Positions 1 to 7,129 of a DNA stretch of 40,220 nucleotides are shown piece by piece; within the stretch, counting starts at the first letter, position 1, and every line of letters starts with the position of its first letter. Source of the stretch: Gammaproteobacteria bacterium (GTDB lineage Bacteria; Pseudomonadota; Gammaproteobacteria; Pseudomonadales; Azotimanducaceae); contig JAPUIA010000166.1 of assembly GCA_027297435.1 (NCBI GenBank), forward strand, positions 1-40,220. Direction: 5' to 3'. Both the position numbers and the translations under genes were made by a program. The notes beneath the pieces were generated by a model. That model saw only the letters and a program-made list of their open reading frames with translations. It was not told the origin of the DNA and did no database searches.

Positions 1-11
1 CCTTCTCGTAA

Positions 12-39
12 GCGCGCACCCAAAGGCGCGCACATTTTC
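12..39 (+). terminator. Possible hairpin terminator at the window edge
   Basis: GCGCGC at 12-17 pairs with GCGCGC at 26-31 across an 8-nt loop, followed by a short T-rich stretch (ATTTTCT). It could end a plus-strand gene lying left of the window, or sit downstream of the small minus-strand genes. The T-tract is weak, so this is tentative. Confidence 0.25.
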
Positions 40-55
40 TATTCGAATAGAAGTT

Positions 56-275
56 TCAGTCTGTAGGACTCAGCCTATCCAGCTTGTCAGCCATCTCCCG
101 AATGTCCTGACTGGTGACGCCGCTGAGCGGTTCAAGTTGGCTTAGTAGCTCCTGCCGGGTCTCCTTGATTTCCTCAAGCAGGCCATCCCTAGCCCGCTCG
201 ATCAAGCGCCCCAAATCCTTGCAGAGGGCCCCATACCCAAACGAGGATGATGAGGACTGCTATAGCTTCAAGCAT
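56..275 (-). pseudogene. Small membrane-anchored coiled-coil protein, apparently frameshifted
   Basis: The ATG at 275 overlaps the stop of the upstream gene in the arrangement ATGCTTGA, a typical coupled restart. The first frame encodes a hydrophobic anchor (MLEAIAVLIILVWVWGP) and ends at a TAG after 28 codons. A shift of one base near the GGGG run at about 204-207 opens a second frame with a charged, helix-prone tail (LIERARDGLLEEIKETRQ, ending LDRLSPTD) that stops at 56-58. Anchor plus coiled coil is the usual design of small single-pass proteins, so I read this as one gene broken by a single-base insertion, or a programmed frameshift. The family is not recognised. A sequencing error in the G run would also explain it. 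Confidence 0.45.
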
Positions 276-510
276 CGAGTTTTGTCACGTTGCCAGACTG
301 ACGTTCCTCGGAATGCTCAACCTCATATTTCAGAGCATCCCTGACCCAGTTCAAGATCAGGTAGTAGCCCATCCGGTCATCGCTGTTGGTGGCATTCTCC
401 CGATCACCTGTCGCTAGCTCCACAATTGAAAGGACTTGCTGGCAATTACTCATCGTCTCCGCCGGGTTGTCACCGATCAGTAGGTTTCGTGGTTGGGTTG
501 GTTCACACAT
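268..510 (-). CDS. Small hypothetical protein of the accessory edge
   Basis: An 80-residue acidic, soluble protein that I do not recognise. It begins at ATG 510 with a good ribosome-binding site (AGGAGC a few bases upstream), and its stop overlaps the start of the next small gene, so the two form a coupled pair. The C-terminal half (MGYYLILNWVRDALKYEVEH) looks helical. An array of TGTCTA/TAGACA half-sites lies directly upstream at 525-550 and suggests repressor control. Composition and context (tRNA fragment next door, no housekeeping homologue) fit an accessory or mobile-element gene. Confidence 0.5.
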   Translation of the reverse strand: MCEPTQPRNLLIGDNPAETMSNCQQVLSIVELATGDRENATNSDDRMGYYLILNWVRDALKYEVEHSEERQSGNVTKLDA

Positions 511-524
511 GGTTAGCTCCTGTT

Positions 525-550
525 TGTCTATTTCTGTCTACTTTTAGACA
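525..550 (-). promoter_or_regulatory. Operator-like array of three TGTCTA half-sites
   Basis: TGTCTA occurs at 525-530 and 535-540 and its inverse TAGACA at 545-550. All three are spaced exactly 10 bp, one helical turn. The array sits about 15-40 bp upstream of the start codon at 510, between promoter and ribosome-binding site. Such phased half-sites are typical of repressor or excisionase binding sites; the cognate protein is unknown. Confidence 0.45.
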
Positions 551-600
551 AATTTCCAAGGAGCTAGGATTCACTAATGGCTCTAAACCATTATTTTCAG

Positions 601-650
601 TGGTGTCCAGGGCCGGACTCGAACCGGCACGGAGTTGCCTCCGAGGGATT
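601..650 (-). pseudogene. 3' fragment of a tRNA-Leu gene
   Basis: On the minus strand this stretch carries the 3' half of a class II tRNA. In order it has the 3' side of an anticodon stem (AATCCCT), a long variable arm (CGGAG-GCAA-CTCCG), a T arm (GCCGG TTCGAGT CCGGC), the 3' acceptor strand CCTGGAC, a discriminator A, and encoded CCA. This matches tRNA-Leu(UAA)-type genes. The D arm, anticodon and 5' acceptor strand are missing; the sequence on that side turns into a palindromic repeat. A 3'-end fragment is the classic trace of integration by a tRNA-targeting integrase, but disruption of a former gene by the repeat is also possible. Confidence 0.7.
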
Positions 651-665
651 CCTTATCCACCACCA

Positions 666-823
666 ACTAGTACTCGTCCGGAAATTCACATCCCTGTGAA
701 TTTCCTGTTACGCATCGGCAGTTGGCGTAGCCAACTGCTAACGAGTTCGCTTTGCGAACTCCCCCATGCTTCCGGACGCTAGTCCCCGGCCAAAATACGA
801 GTATTTTGGACAGGAACTAACTA
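666..823. repeat. Palindrome-chain repeat, family R1 copy A
   Basis: The element is bounded by inverted ends: left ACTAGTACTCGTCCGG, right GGACAGGAACTAAC, with consensus CTAGTTCCTGTCC. Inside are four perfect stem-loops: 681-704 (10 bp), 718-738 (9 bp), 743-761 (8 bp) and 790-809 (9 bp). Other members lie at 15493-15658, 28731-28926 and 37060-37083. No coding capacity is present, so this is a MITE-like or REP-like element. Together with the tRNA fragment it accounts for most of the gene-free stretch 511-878. Confidence 0.75.
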
Positions 824-878
824 AAGAAGCGGCATCCGCCGCGAAGCGCAGGCATGCCTGCGCGGTCTAGGCGCGGGC

Positions 879-1646
879 CTAAGACTCGTCGGAGGACTTG
901 TCGGTGAGGAGCTTCTGCAGACCGTCCAGGAGCGAAACCGGTAGCGGAAACACGATGGTCGAACTCTTCTCCCCTGCGATCTCGGTCAGCGTCTGCATAT
1001 ATCGGAGCTGCATCGAGCCCGGTTCGGCGGATAACTCACGGGCCGCTTCCACCAGCTTTTCGGCCGCCTGCTGCTCTCCTTGCGCATGGATGATCTTAGC
1101 TCGACGCTCGCGCTCGGCTTCCGCCTGCTTGGCGATGGCGCGGATCATGCTCTCATCGATGTCCACATGCTTGATTTCGACGTTGGATACTTTGATACCC
1201 CACTGATCCGTCTGCGTGTCGAGAATCGCCTGGACGTCGTGGTTCAGCTGCTCCCGCTCGGCCAGCAATTCGTCCAACTCGTGCTGGCCCAGCACCGAGC
1301 GCAACGTGGTTTGTGCAAGCTGTCCGGTTGCGTCCAGAAAATGCTCGACGTTGATAATGGCTCGCTGAGGGTCGACGACACGGAAGTACAGCACGGCGTT
1401 GACCTTTACCGAAACGTTGTCTCGCGTGATGAGATCCTGCGTGGGGATGTCCAGCACAATGGTTCTGAGATCAACCCGCACCATCTGTTGAACGATGGGA
1501 ACGATGATCACCAGACCGGGACCCTTGACCCTTTGAAAGCGTCCGAGCAGGAACACGACGGCGCGTTGATACTCTCGCAAGATGCGAAAGGAACTCGCCA
1601 ACAAGGCGACGAATACGCCAGCCACAATGATAGCAACAATCTCCAT
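879..1646 (-). CDS. Slipin / stomatin-like SPFH (band 7) protein
   Basis: A 255-residue membrane scaffold protein. An N-terminal hydrophobic hairpin (residues 1-20) is followed by [13 protein letters not shown] and [15 protein letters not shown], the signature opening of the slipin branch of the SPFH family. Then come the SPFH domain and a charged helical region (about 165-205, rich in [10 protein letters not shown]) that forms oligomeric coiled coils. Slipins assemble into rings in the inner membrane and are usually paired with NfeD. Here the nfeD stop is 3 nt upstream, and GGAGG near the end of nfeD provides the ribosome-binding site. Likely role: membrane microdomain organisation or quality control together with the NfeD protease. 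Confidence 0.92.
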   Translation of the reverse strand: MEIVAIIVAGVFVALLASSFRILREYQRAVVFLLGRFQRVKGPGLVIIVPIVQQMVRVDLRTIVLDIPTQDLITRDNVSVKVNAVLYFRVVDPQRAIINVEHFLDATGQLAQTTLRSVLGQHELDELLAEREQLNHDVQAILDTQTDQWGIKVSNVEIKHVDIDESMIRAIAKQAEAERERRAKIIHAQGEQQAAEKLVEAARELSAEPGSMQLRYMQTLTEIAGEKSSTIVFPLPVSLLDGLQKLLTDKSSDES

Positions 1647-1649
1647 GCT

Positions 1650-2987
1650 CTAATCCTCCGGTTCAACCGTTAGCGTCAGCCCATCGACACGAGTGACACG
1701 CACCTTCGTGTTTTTCTGCAAAGGCACGGCACTGCTGGCGCCCCACACTTCTCCGAACGCGCGTACCGAACCTCGTCCATCGAAGTCATCCAAAACCAAG
1801 GCTTCGGCGCCTATCATGCTCTCCACGCCAGTCACCACTTTCTGGCGCCGTGCTTGAATCGCCGACCCAACAACGAAGAAAGCGACGCCGCCGGTCGCAA
1901 TCGCAAACCCGGCAATAATCGGAATCGGCAATTGATAGCCGGGTATGTCGCTGTCCATCAACATGACAGATCCAAAGACAAAAGCGGCCAGGCCTCCCAC
2001 CCCTAACACGCCGTACGTCGGCGTCAGCACTTCCGCCACCATCAAGCCGATGCCCACCACAATCAACGCCAGCCCCGCATAGTTGATCGGCAACATCTGC
2101 AACCCATAGGCACCCAACAACAAGCAGATGACGCCCGTGACGGCGGGGAAGACCATGCCGGGGCTGTAGAACTCGAGAATGATCCCGTACACGCCAATGA
2201 TCAAAAGCCCGTACGCAATCGACGGATCGGTGATGATCGACAACAGTTCGTGACGCCAGTCGGTTTCCACTCGTACCACCAGCGCCCCAGCGGTCTGGAG
2301 TATCTGGGTACCGTTGCCGACCTTCACCTCCCATCCATCGAGCTCGTCCAACAGCGTGGCGAGATCCGGTGCGATCACGTCGATCACGTTCTGCTCGAGT
2401 GCCTCTGTGGCCCGCAAGTTTGCGCCCTCCCGCACGGTCTCTTCCGCCCATTCGATATTGCGGCCACGCAACTCCGCCAGGCTCTGCAGATACGCAACCG
2501 CGTCGTTGACGACCTTCTTGGTCATCGCATCCGCCGGCGGCGCGGCTGCGGGTTCGTCATCGGAAGTCGGCGAAGTGGGTTGTGGCACCGTGGGTGCGAT
2601 GCTGACGGGTGTCGATGAGCCGATGTTGGTGGCCGGCGCCATCGCGGCGATATGACTCGCATAAGCGATGTAGGTACCCGCGCTGGCCGCCCTGGCACCA
2701 TCCGGCGATACATAGGTGATCACCGGAATGTCCGACGCCAGGATGGCCTTCACGAGGTCCCGCATGGACTTGTCCAACCCACCGGGCGTGTCCATTCGAA
2801 TCACAACTGCCTGCGCGCCTGCCTCGGTAGCATTCTCGATCGAGCGTATGACCAGATCGACGCTCGCGGGACCGACAGGGCCGTCCAAGTCGACGAGCCA
2901 AACATCGCCTTCTGCAGCATCCTCCGCCGCGAATGCGAACATACCCGCACTCGCCGCGATGACGATGAACACAAACCAGTATCGCAT
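1650..2987 (-). CDS. NfeD family membrane serine protease (long form)
   Basis: A 445-residue membrane protease partner of slipin. The start at ATG 2987 is preferred over an upstream in-frame start at 3068 because AGGGAGA lies just before it and a clear signal peptide follows (MRYWFVFIVIAASAGMFAFA, cut near residue 20). Residues about 25-230 form a ClpP-like protease domain with RMDTPGG (64-70), the nucleophile Ser in ARAASAGTY (S102) and a Lys pair near 157-158 as candidate general base. A Pro/Ala/Asp-rich insert sits near 130-153. The second half has four to five membrane spans and a C-terminal OB-fold NfeD domain. In Pyrococcus the paired protease cleaves the C-terminus of its partner stomatin; the same relation is inferred here. 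Confidence 0.92.
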   Translation of the reverse strand: MRYWFVFIVIAASAGMFAFAAEDAAEGDVWLVDLDGPVGPASVDLVIRSIENATEAGAQAVVIRMDTPGGLDKSMRDLVKAILASDIPVITYVSPDGARAASAGTYIAYASHIAAMAPATNIGSSTPVSIAPTVPQPTSPTSDDEPAAAPPADAMTKKVVNDAVAYLQSLAELRGRNIEWAEETVREGANLRATEALEQNVIDVIAPDLATLLDELDGWEVKVGNGTQILQTAGALVVRVETDWRHELLSIITDPSIAYGLLIIGVYGIILEFYSPGMVFPAVTGVICLLLGAYGLQMLPINYAGLALIVVGIGLMVAEVLTPTYGVLGVGGLAAFVFGSVMLMDSDIPGYQLPIPIIAGFAIATGGVAFFVVGSAIQARRQKVVTGVESMIGAEALVLDDFDGRGSVRAFGEVWGASSAVPLQKNTKVRVTRVDGLTLTVEPED

Positions 2988-3016
2988 CAGCAGTCTCCCT
3001 GAGCCCGATCTTACTC

Positions 3017-4180
3017 CTAGAGCCAGGCGTATGTCTGTTCGAGGCGCGCGTGCAGACGCTGTATCCATCCCCGAATGAGCTCAATCCCGCGGCCGTTCCC
3101 AAGGTCTACCTGGTCGATAGACGCCAGCGCAAACAACACTGCGTGCAATCCGAGAGCAAAGTCACGTTTGAGACGCTGGAGATCATAATCGGCGACGCCA
3201 CCGCGCTCGAGCTCGGCATGATACGCGGACAACAACGCCTCGACGTCACGGCCAGCCACGTCCACGGTGAGCGCGCCTGACAGAAAATAAGCGATGTCGT
3301 ATGCAGCCGGGCCACGGCGAACCAGCTGCCAGTCGAAGATCACCACTTCTTTTTCACGAAAAAATACGTTGTCCAGCCGTAGGTCGCAGTGCAGGAACGT
3401 GTGAGGAGCCGTGCACAACTCATCAAACATCGCGTCGCCCTGGTGCACCATCGTGTCCGCAAAGCGTGCTAGCCCGGCCTCGATCTCAGCGGCAAACACT
3501 TCGCGAAAGATTCTCTGCGAATTGCGGTACATGCTGTGACGCATGCGGCTGTCGATGTTGAGCGGCAGCAGCCAAAACCGACCCGTCAACGGTTTGTTCC
3601 AATAGACCGCGTGTGCCTTGGCTATCGCTTTTAAGACCTGTGCACAGCGCGAGACGCTAGCACCCCGCAGCTGATCACCCGGCTCTGCCTGGATGTCTTC
3701 CAACAACAGGATATAGCGACGATGCTTACCTGCCGCTATGCGCCTTGCCAGACGGGTCATGGGGTTGTTCAGCCAACGCGGCATACGATTAGCCGCGCGC
3801 AGTATCTGCTCTTGCTTCTCTGAGGCTTTGTCGCGGTCGAAATCGCCGTAATACATTATGGGTGTCGACACTGGCAACGAAGCAGCCATGTCCATATAAA
3901 AAAGGTTCTCGCGTTCATACGCGCCCAACAGCTCACCCATCGCGCGATTGGCAAGCTTCGGCAGCTTGGCAATCATGGTGCCTGGCAAGTTCGAGTCTCG
4001 AGCTGAGTACGTGAGCGTCAGGCGCAATATGTCTCCGAGAAAACCTTCGCCCTCGCCGAGTTGCTGCTGATGGACCCTCGATACCCGTTGGCCGGTCGAC
4101 AGCACACCGCTTGTCCGTAGCGCGTCTGTCAACCACTCGCCGGTGATGGCGTCCGGGGTTTCTGGGATGGGCAACGTCAC
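3017..4180 (-). CDS. Aminoglycoside phosphotransferase-fold kinase (unknown substrate)
   Basis: A 387-residue APH / choline-kinase-fold enzyme. Visible elements are the ATP-binding Lys in TMIAKLPK (K72), the catalytic loop HCDLRLDN (H264-N271, with D266 as base), and the metal-binding IFDWQ (D283, replacing DFG). The family resembles the ecdysteroid-kinase-like and macrolide-type phosphotransferases common in marine Gammaproteobacteria, whose substrates are mostly unknown. It starts with GTG at 4180 and overlaps the HAD hydrolase stop in GTGA, so the two are translationally coupled; nfeD follows 29 nt downstream. Pairing of a kinase with a HAD phosphatase-like enzyme suggests action on one metabolite, which is inference. 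Confidence 0.85.
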   Translation of the reverse strand: MTLPIPETPDAITGEWLTDALRTSGVLSTGQRVSRVHQQQLGEGEGFLGDILRLTLTYSARDSNLPGTMIAKLPKLANRAMGELLGAYERENLFYMDMAASLPVSTPIMYYGDFDRDKASEKQEQILRAANRMPRWLNNPMTRLARRIAAGKHRRYILLLEDIQAEPGDQLRGASVSRCAQVLKAIAKAHAVYWNKPLTGRFWLLPLNIDSRMRHSMYRNSQRIFREVFAAEIEAGLARFADTMVHQGDAMFDELCTAPHTFLHCDLRLDNVFFREKEVVIFDWQLVRRGPAAYDIAYFLSGALTVDVAGRDVEALLSAYHAELERGGVADYDLQRLKRDFALGLHAVLFALASIDQVDLGNGRGIELIRGWIQRLHARLEQTYAWL

Positions 4181-4893
4181 GCAAGACGTCTCAATTCGGA
4201 CAACTGCTCGATCCGATGGTCGGGGGCCACGGTCTCGCGTCCGGTTTGCAGGGGCGGTCGCACGCCTTCTTCGACGATGAGAACGGTCTGCATGCCGACC
4301 GCTGACGCACCGGCAATGTCGTGCTCCGGCGAATCGCCGACAAACAACACCGAATCAGCCGTGAGCCCGGCTTTCTCGAGGCCGACTTCGAAAAAGCGAC
4401 TGTCCGGTTTGCAAGACCCGGCCGCCTCGGAACTGGTCCAATGATGCAGGAACTCATCCAAACCCTCGCGGGCCACTAGCGAGTTCAACATGTCGTCGTC
4501 GATGTTGGAGACGATGGACAGATACAATCCCCGGTTCTTGAGATAGTCGAGCGTCTCCAGACAATCTTCTTTGAGATGCAGATTGTCGAGCACGGCTTGA
4601 TGCTGTTGCTCTCCATACCATGCGTAGACTTCCGCATCGAACACAGTGCCCAGAACCTGTGTGAAGCGCACGAAAGTATCGCGGAACAGGTCTTTGTGAA
4701 GGTAGTAGGGTTTGTCGGCGTAGGTGACGCTTATGTCGCGAATCGCCTGCGCGTACGCCTCGCCGATCTTCCCTTGTTCCGTTGCGACGTCCATGCGCCG
4801 GCATGCCTCCGACAGCAGAGGCGCCGTCCCGCCCATGTTTCGATAACTGAAGAGCGTACCACCCAAGTCAAAGAACACGCCCTTTACGGCCAC
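4177..4893 (-). CDS. HAD-superfamily hydrolase
   Basis: A soluble HAD class IA enzyme of about 238 residues. Motif I is FFDLGGTLF with nucleophile D9. The second Asp of the usual DxDxT is Gly (DLGGT), as in some dehalogenase-like and non-phosphatase members, so phosphatase activity is not certain. Motif II is IVSNID, motif III the Lys in SCKPDSRFF, and motif IV VLFVGDSPEHDIAG. A GTG at 4893 is preferred over GTG 4905 because GAGG lies six bases before it. Gene end and kinase start overlap by 4 nt. The start region is divergent from the gene at 4961, sharing a promoter region of under 70 bp. Confidence 0.85.
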   Translation of the reverse strand: MAVKGVFFDLGGTLFSYRNMGGTAPLLSEACRRMDVATEQGKIGEAYAQAIRDISVTYADKPYYLHKDLFRDTFVRFTQVLGTVFDAEVYAWYGEQQHQAVLDNLHLKEDCLETLDYLKNRGLYLSIVSNIDDDMLNSLVAREGLDEFLHHWTSSEAAGSCKPDSRFFEVGLEKAGLTADSVLFVGDSPEHDIAGASAVGMQTVLIVEEGVRPPLQTGRETVAPDHRIEQLSELRRLA

Positions 4894-4960
4894 GCGCAAC
4901 CTCACAGTCGCAAAACCGGTGATGGTAACATCGCGGTTCGTCGTTCAGGAGTCGGGTGGC

Positions 4961-5962
4961 ATGCCGGCGAAGTGGTGGCTCGTAGCTTTGAGCTTGGTGG
5001 CGCTGGCACTCTGGGCAGGATCCGAGCGCCGGGTGTTGCTCATGGTCTACTTCGAATGGCAAAGCGACGGTACTCCGCCACCCCTGAAAGCCGCACCCGA
5101 TGAGGGCGCGCAGTCGTCGTGGTTCGACGACTACTTCACGGTTGAGCTACTCGCGCCCGGCATCTATGCCATCGGTGAGCCGCGTTATCACCAAGAGAAC
5201 TACAACTATTTGGTAACCGGAACTGAACGAGCGGTGCTGTTCGACGCCGGCCCCGGTGTGCGCGACATCAAGCCAGTCATCGATTCGCTTACTCGATTAC
5301 CCGTCACGTTCATCCCCTCTCACTTTCACTATGATCACATCGGTGCAGATCTCGCTTTCGAGCGCATCGCGGTGGTGAATCTGCCCTACCTGCGCGAGCG
5401 CGCACCGGACAACCATCTCACGCTAACGAGTCGCGAGCACCTGGGCGGCGCCGAAGGTTTTGCGGCACCCACCTGGCACGTATCCGAATGGTTGGACGTC
5501 GGCGCCGCTATCGATCTGGGCGGCCGTTCGCTCGAAGTGCTGTACACGCCGGGACACACGGATGACTCGATATCGTTGTGGGATGCGGAAAACGCCGTGC
5601 TGTTGTCCGGCGATTACCTTTACCCCGGCTACCTCTATGGATTTCTGCCTAACTCATCCATGGGCGACTACCTGTTATCCGCCGAACGACTGCTCACCCT
5701 ACTTCCACAAAACGTCGCCATCTACGGTGCCCATCGCCTCAAACCACCTGGCGCACCGCGATTGAGTCGCGACGACGTCCAAGCGCTCGGCGATGGATTG
5801 CTTGGCATGCGCGATGGAAGCATCGAAGGCCAAGGTGGCTATCCGCAAACATTCTTGTTGAACCAACGCCTGCAAATGCTGGCGGAACCGCGTTGGTTGC
5901 AGGACTGGGAACCTTCGACTCTCGAGACTCAATTATTGGGAAGCTTAGAACCCCGAGGCTAA
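4961..5962 (+). CDS. Metallo-beta-lactamase-fold hydrolase with N-terminal membrane/signal segment
   Basis: A 333-residue MBL-fold enzyme. Start ATG 4961 follows CAGGAG at good spacing and opens a signal or anchor (MPAKWWLVALSLVALALWAG), so the catalytic domain is probably periplasmic or exported. Zinc ligands are evident: SHFHYDH (H121, H123, D125, H126), TPGHTDDS, the bridging Asp in LSGDYLYP, and a late His in IYGAHR. The substrate is not evident; general MBL hydrolases of this type include lactonases, glyoxalase II-like enzymes and phosphodiesterases. Its 3' end overlaps the converging MFS gene by 18 bp. Confidence 0.85.
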   Translation: MPAKWWLVALSLVALALWAGSERRVLLMVYFEWQSDGTPPPLKAAPDEGAQSSWFDDYFTVELLAPGIYAIGEPRYHQENYNYLVTGTERAVLFDAGPGVRDIKPVIDSLTRLPVTFIPSHFHYDHIGADLAFERIAVVNLPYLRERAPDNHLTLTSREHLGGAEGFAAPTWHVSEWLDVGAAIDLGGRSLEVLYTPGHTDDSISLWDAENAVLLSGDYLYPGYLYGFLPNSSMGDYLLSAERLLTLLPQNVAIYGAHRLKPPGAPRLSRDDVQALGDGLLGMRDGSIEGQGGYPQTFLLNQRLQMLAEPRWLQDWEPSTLETQLLGSLEPRG

Positions 5963-7114
5963 CCGGGTCCGACGAGCACCGAACCAATACCAGAACAACC
6001 CGGCGGTCGCGAACAGTAAGGCGCCGTTGGCGAGAAACGCATATTCGGGACGCCAGTAGTCGTAGATGGCGCCACCGACCAGCGGGCCGAACGCGGCGCC
6101 GACGCTGGCGGCGGCTTCCTTGTACCCGAACATACGGCCTCGGTTGGTGGCATCGGTCATCGACCCCAGCAACGCATCTTGGGCAGGGTTGGCCATCGCC
6201 CATCCGACGGCCGATAACGTATACAGCACCGCGACCCATAGAATGTGCGGCAACCAGGGCAAACCGCCCGAAACCATTGCGGCGATGGCGATACCGACAA
6301 CGATCACCGGGGCGCGACCGATTCGATCCGACCATGCACCCGCATAGCGCGGCAAAATCGCGAACACGATTCCGGCGGGAAAGAAAGCCATGGCAAGCAC
6401 CATTATGGGTAGCTCGAACTTGTCTTGCAGAAAGATCAGATAGATCGGTTCGATCAACGCACCCGCAAATCCAGACAGGAACACGATGACAAGCAGTTTG
6501 GTGAAAGGCGGACTGAACTCCAAACGACTGAGGCCAACGTGCTCGTGAACCTGGCGGGTCTCTTCGACCCGCGCAATGGAAGCGACGAAGCCCACGATCG
6601 CGGCTGCGGCATAACCCAAGAATGCCAACTGCCAAGCACGCGGCGTGGCGAACATACTGAGCAGCGTAAATCCGTAAAAAGCCCCCACCATGCTGCCGCG
6701 CACCGACAACGCCTGCATCCGGCCCATCTCACGGCCACGATCTGCCTCGGTCGACAAGTCGGCAACGATCGTTCGAGCAGAGACCCACATAAACGATGCA
6801 CCGAGCCCTTGCAGGAAGCGCGCGACATAGAAGTCCACGATCGTGTTCGCGGAGCTGAAAAACAGCATCGCGCCAGCGTAAAACAAGAATGCACACGCGA
6901 AAAACCATTTCCGTCCGAATCGGTCCAACGCCCACCCCACGACCGGGCGCACCAACAACATCGTGAGCATGAAGGCGGTGTACATGCCGCCGATGACCAC
7001 GGCGTTGGCATCGAGAGCCCGCGCATAGATCGGTAGACCGAAGTTGATGAATACGAACGGCGCTGAACCTAGAAAAACCGGCAGCAGGTAGGGTTTCGGA
7101 CTGCTGTCCGACAT
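5945..7114 (-). CDS. MFS transporter
   Basis: A 389-residue transporter with a 12-span hydrophobic pattern and the MFS motif A between spans 2 and 3 (GWALDRFGRKWFF). The acidic/Arg-rich central loop (DLSTEADRGREMGRMQ) is typical of drug-efflux and metabolite exporters (MFS_1). It starts 15 nt after the acyl-CoA ligase at 7130 and is likely cotranscribed with it, which hints at uptake or export of the ligase substrate. The specific cargo is unknown. Confidence 0.88.
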   Translation of the reverse strand: MSDSSPKPYLLPVFLGSAPFVFINFGLPIYARALDANAVVIGGMYTAFMLTMLLVRPVVGWALDRFGRKWFFACAFLFYAGAMLFFSSANTIVDFYVARFLQGLGASFMWVSARTIVADLSTEADRGREMGRMQALSVRGSMVGAFYGFTLLSMFATPRAWQLAFLGYAAAAIVGFVASIARVEETRQVHEHVGLSRLEFSPPFTKLLVIVFLSGFAGALIEPIYLIFLQDKFELPIMVLAMAFFPAGIVFAILPRYAGAWSDRIGRAPVIVVGIAIAAMVSGGLPWLPHILWVAVLYTLSAVGWAMANPAQDALLGSMTDATNRGRMFGYKEAAASVGAAFGPLVGGAIYDYWRPEYAFLANGALLFATAGLFWYWFGARRTRLASGF

Positions 7115-7129
7115 CCCTTCAGATGACCT

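Noticed and set aside
601-690. Intact tRNA-Leu gene
   Set aside because: Only the 3' half is present; no sequence matching the D arm or 5' acceptor strand was found on the right side or beyond the repeat.
1786-2451. A 221-residue frame inside nfeD
   Set aside because: Shadow of nfeD in another frame with low-complexity Gly/Arg/His content.
5739-6635. A 298-residue minus-strand frame overlapping the MFS gene
   Set aside because: Cys/Arg-rich, motif-free, out of frame with the clear transporter on the same strand.
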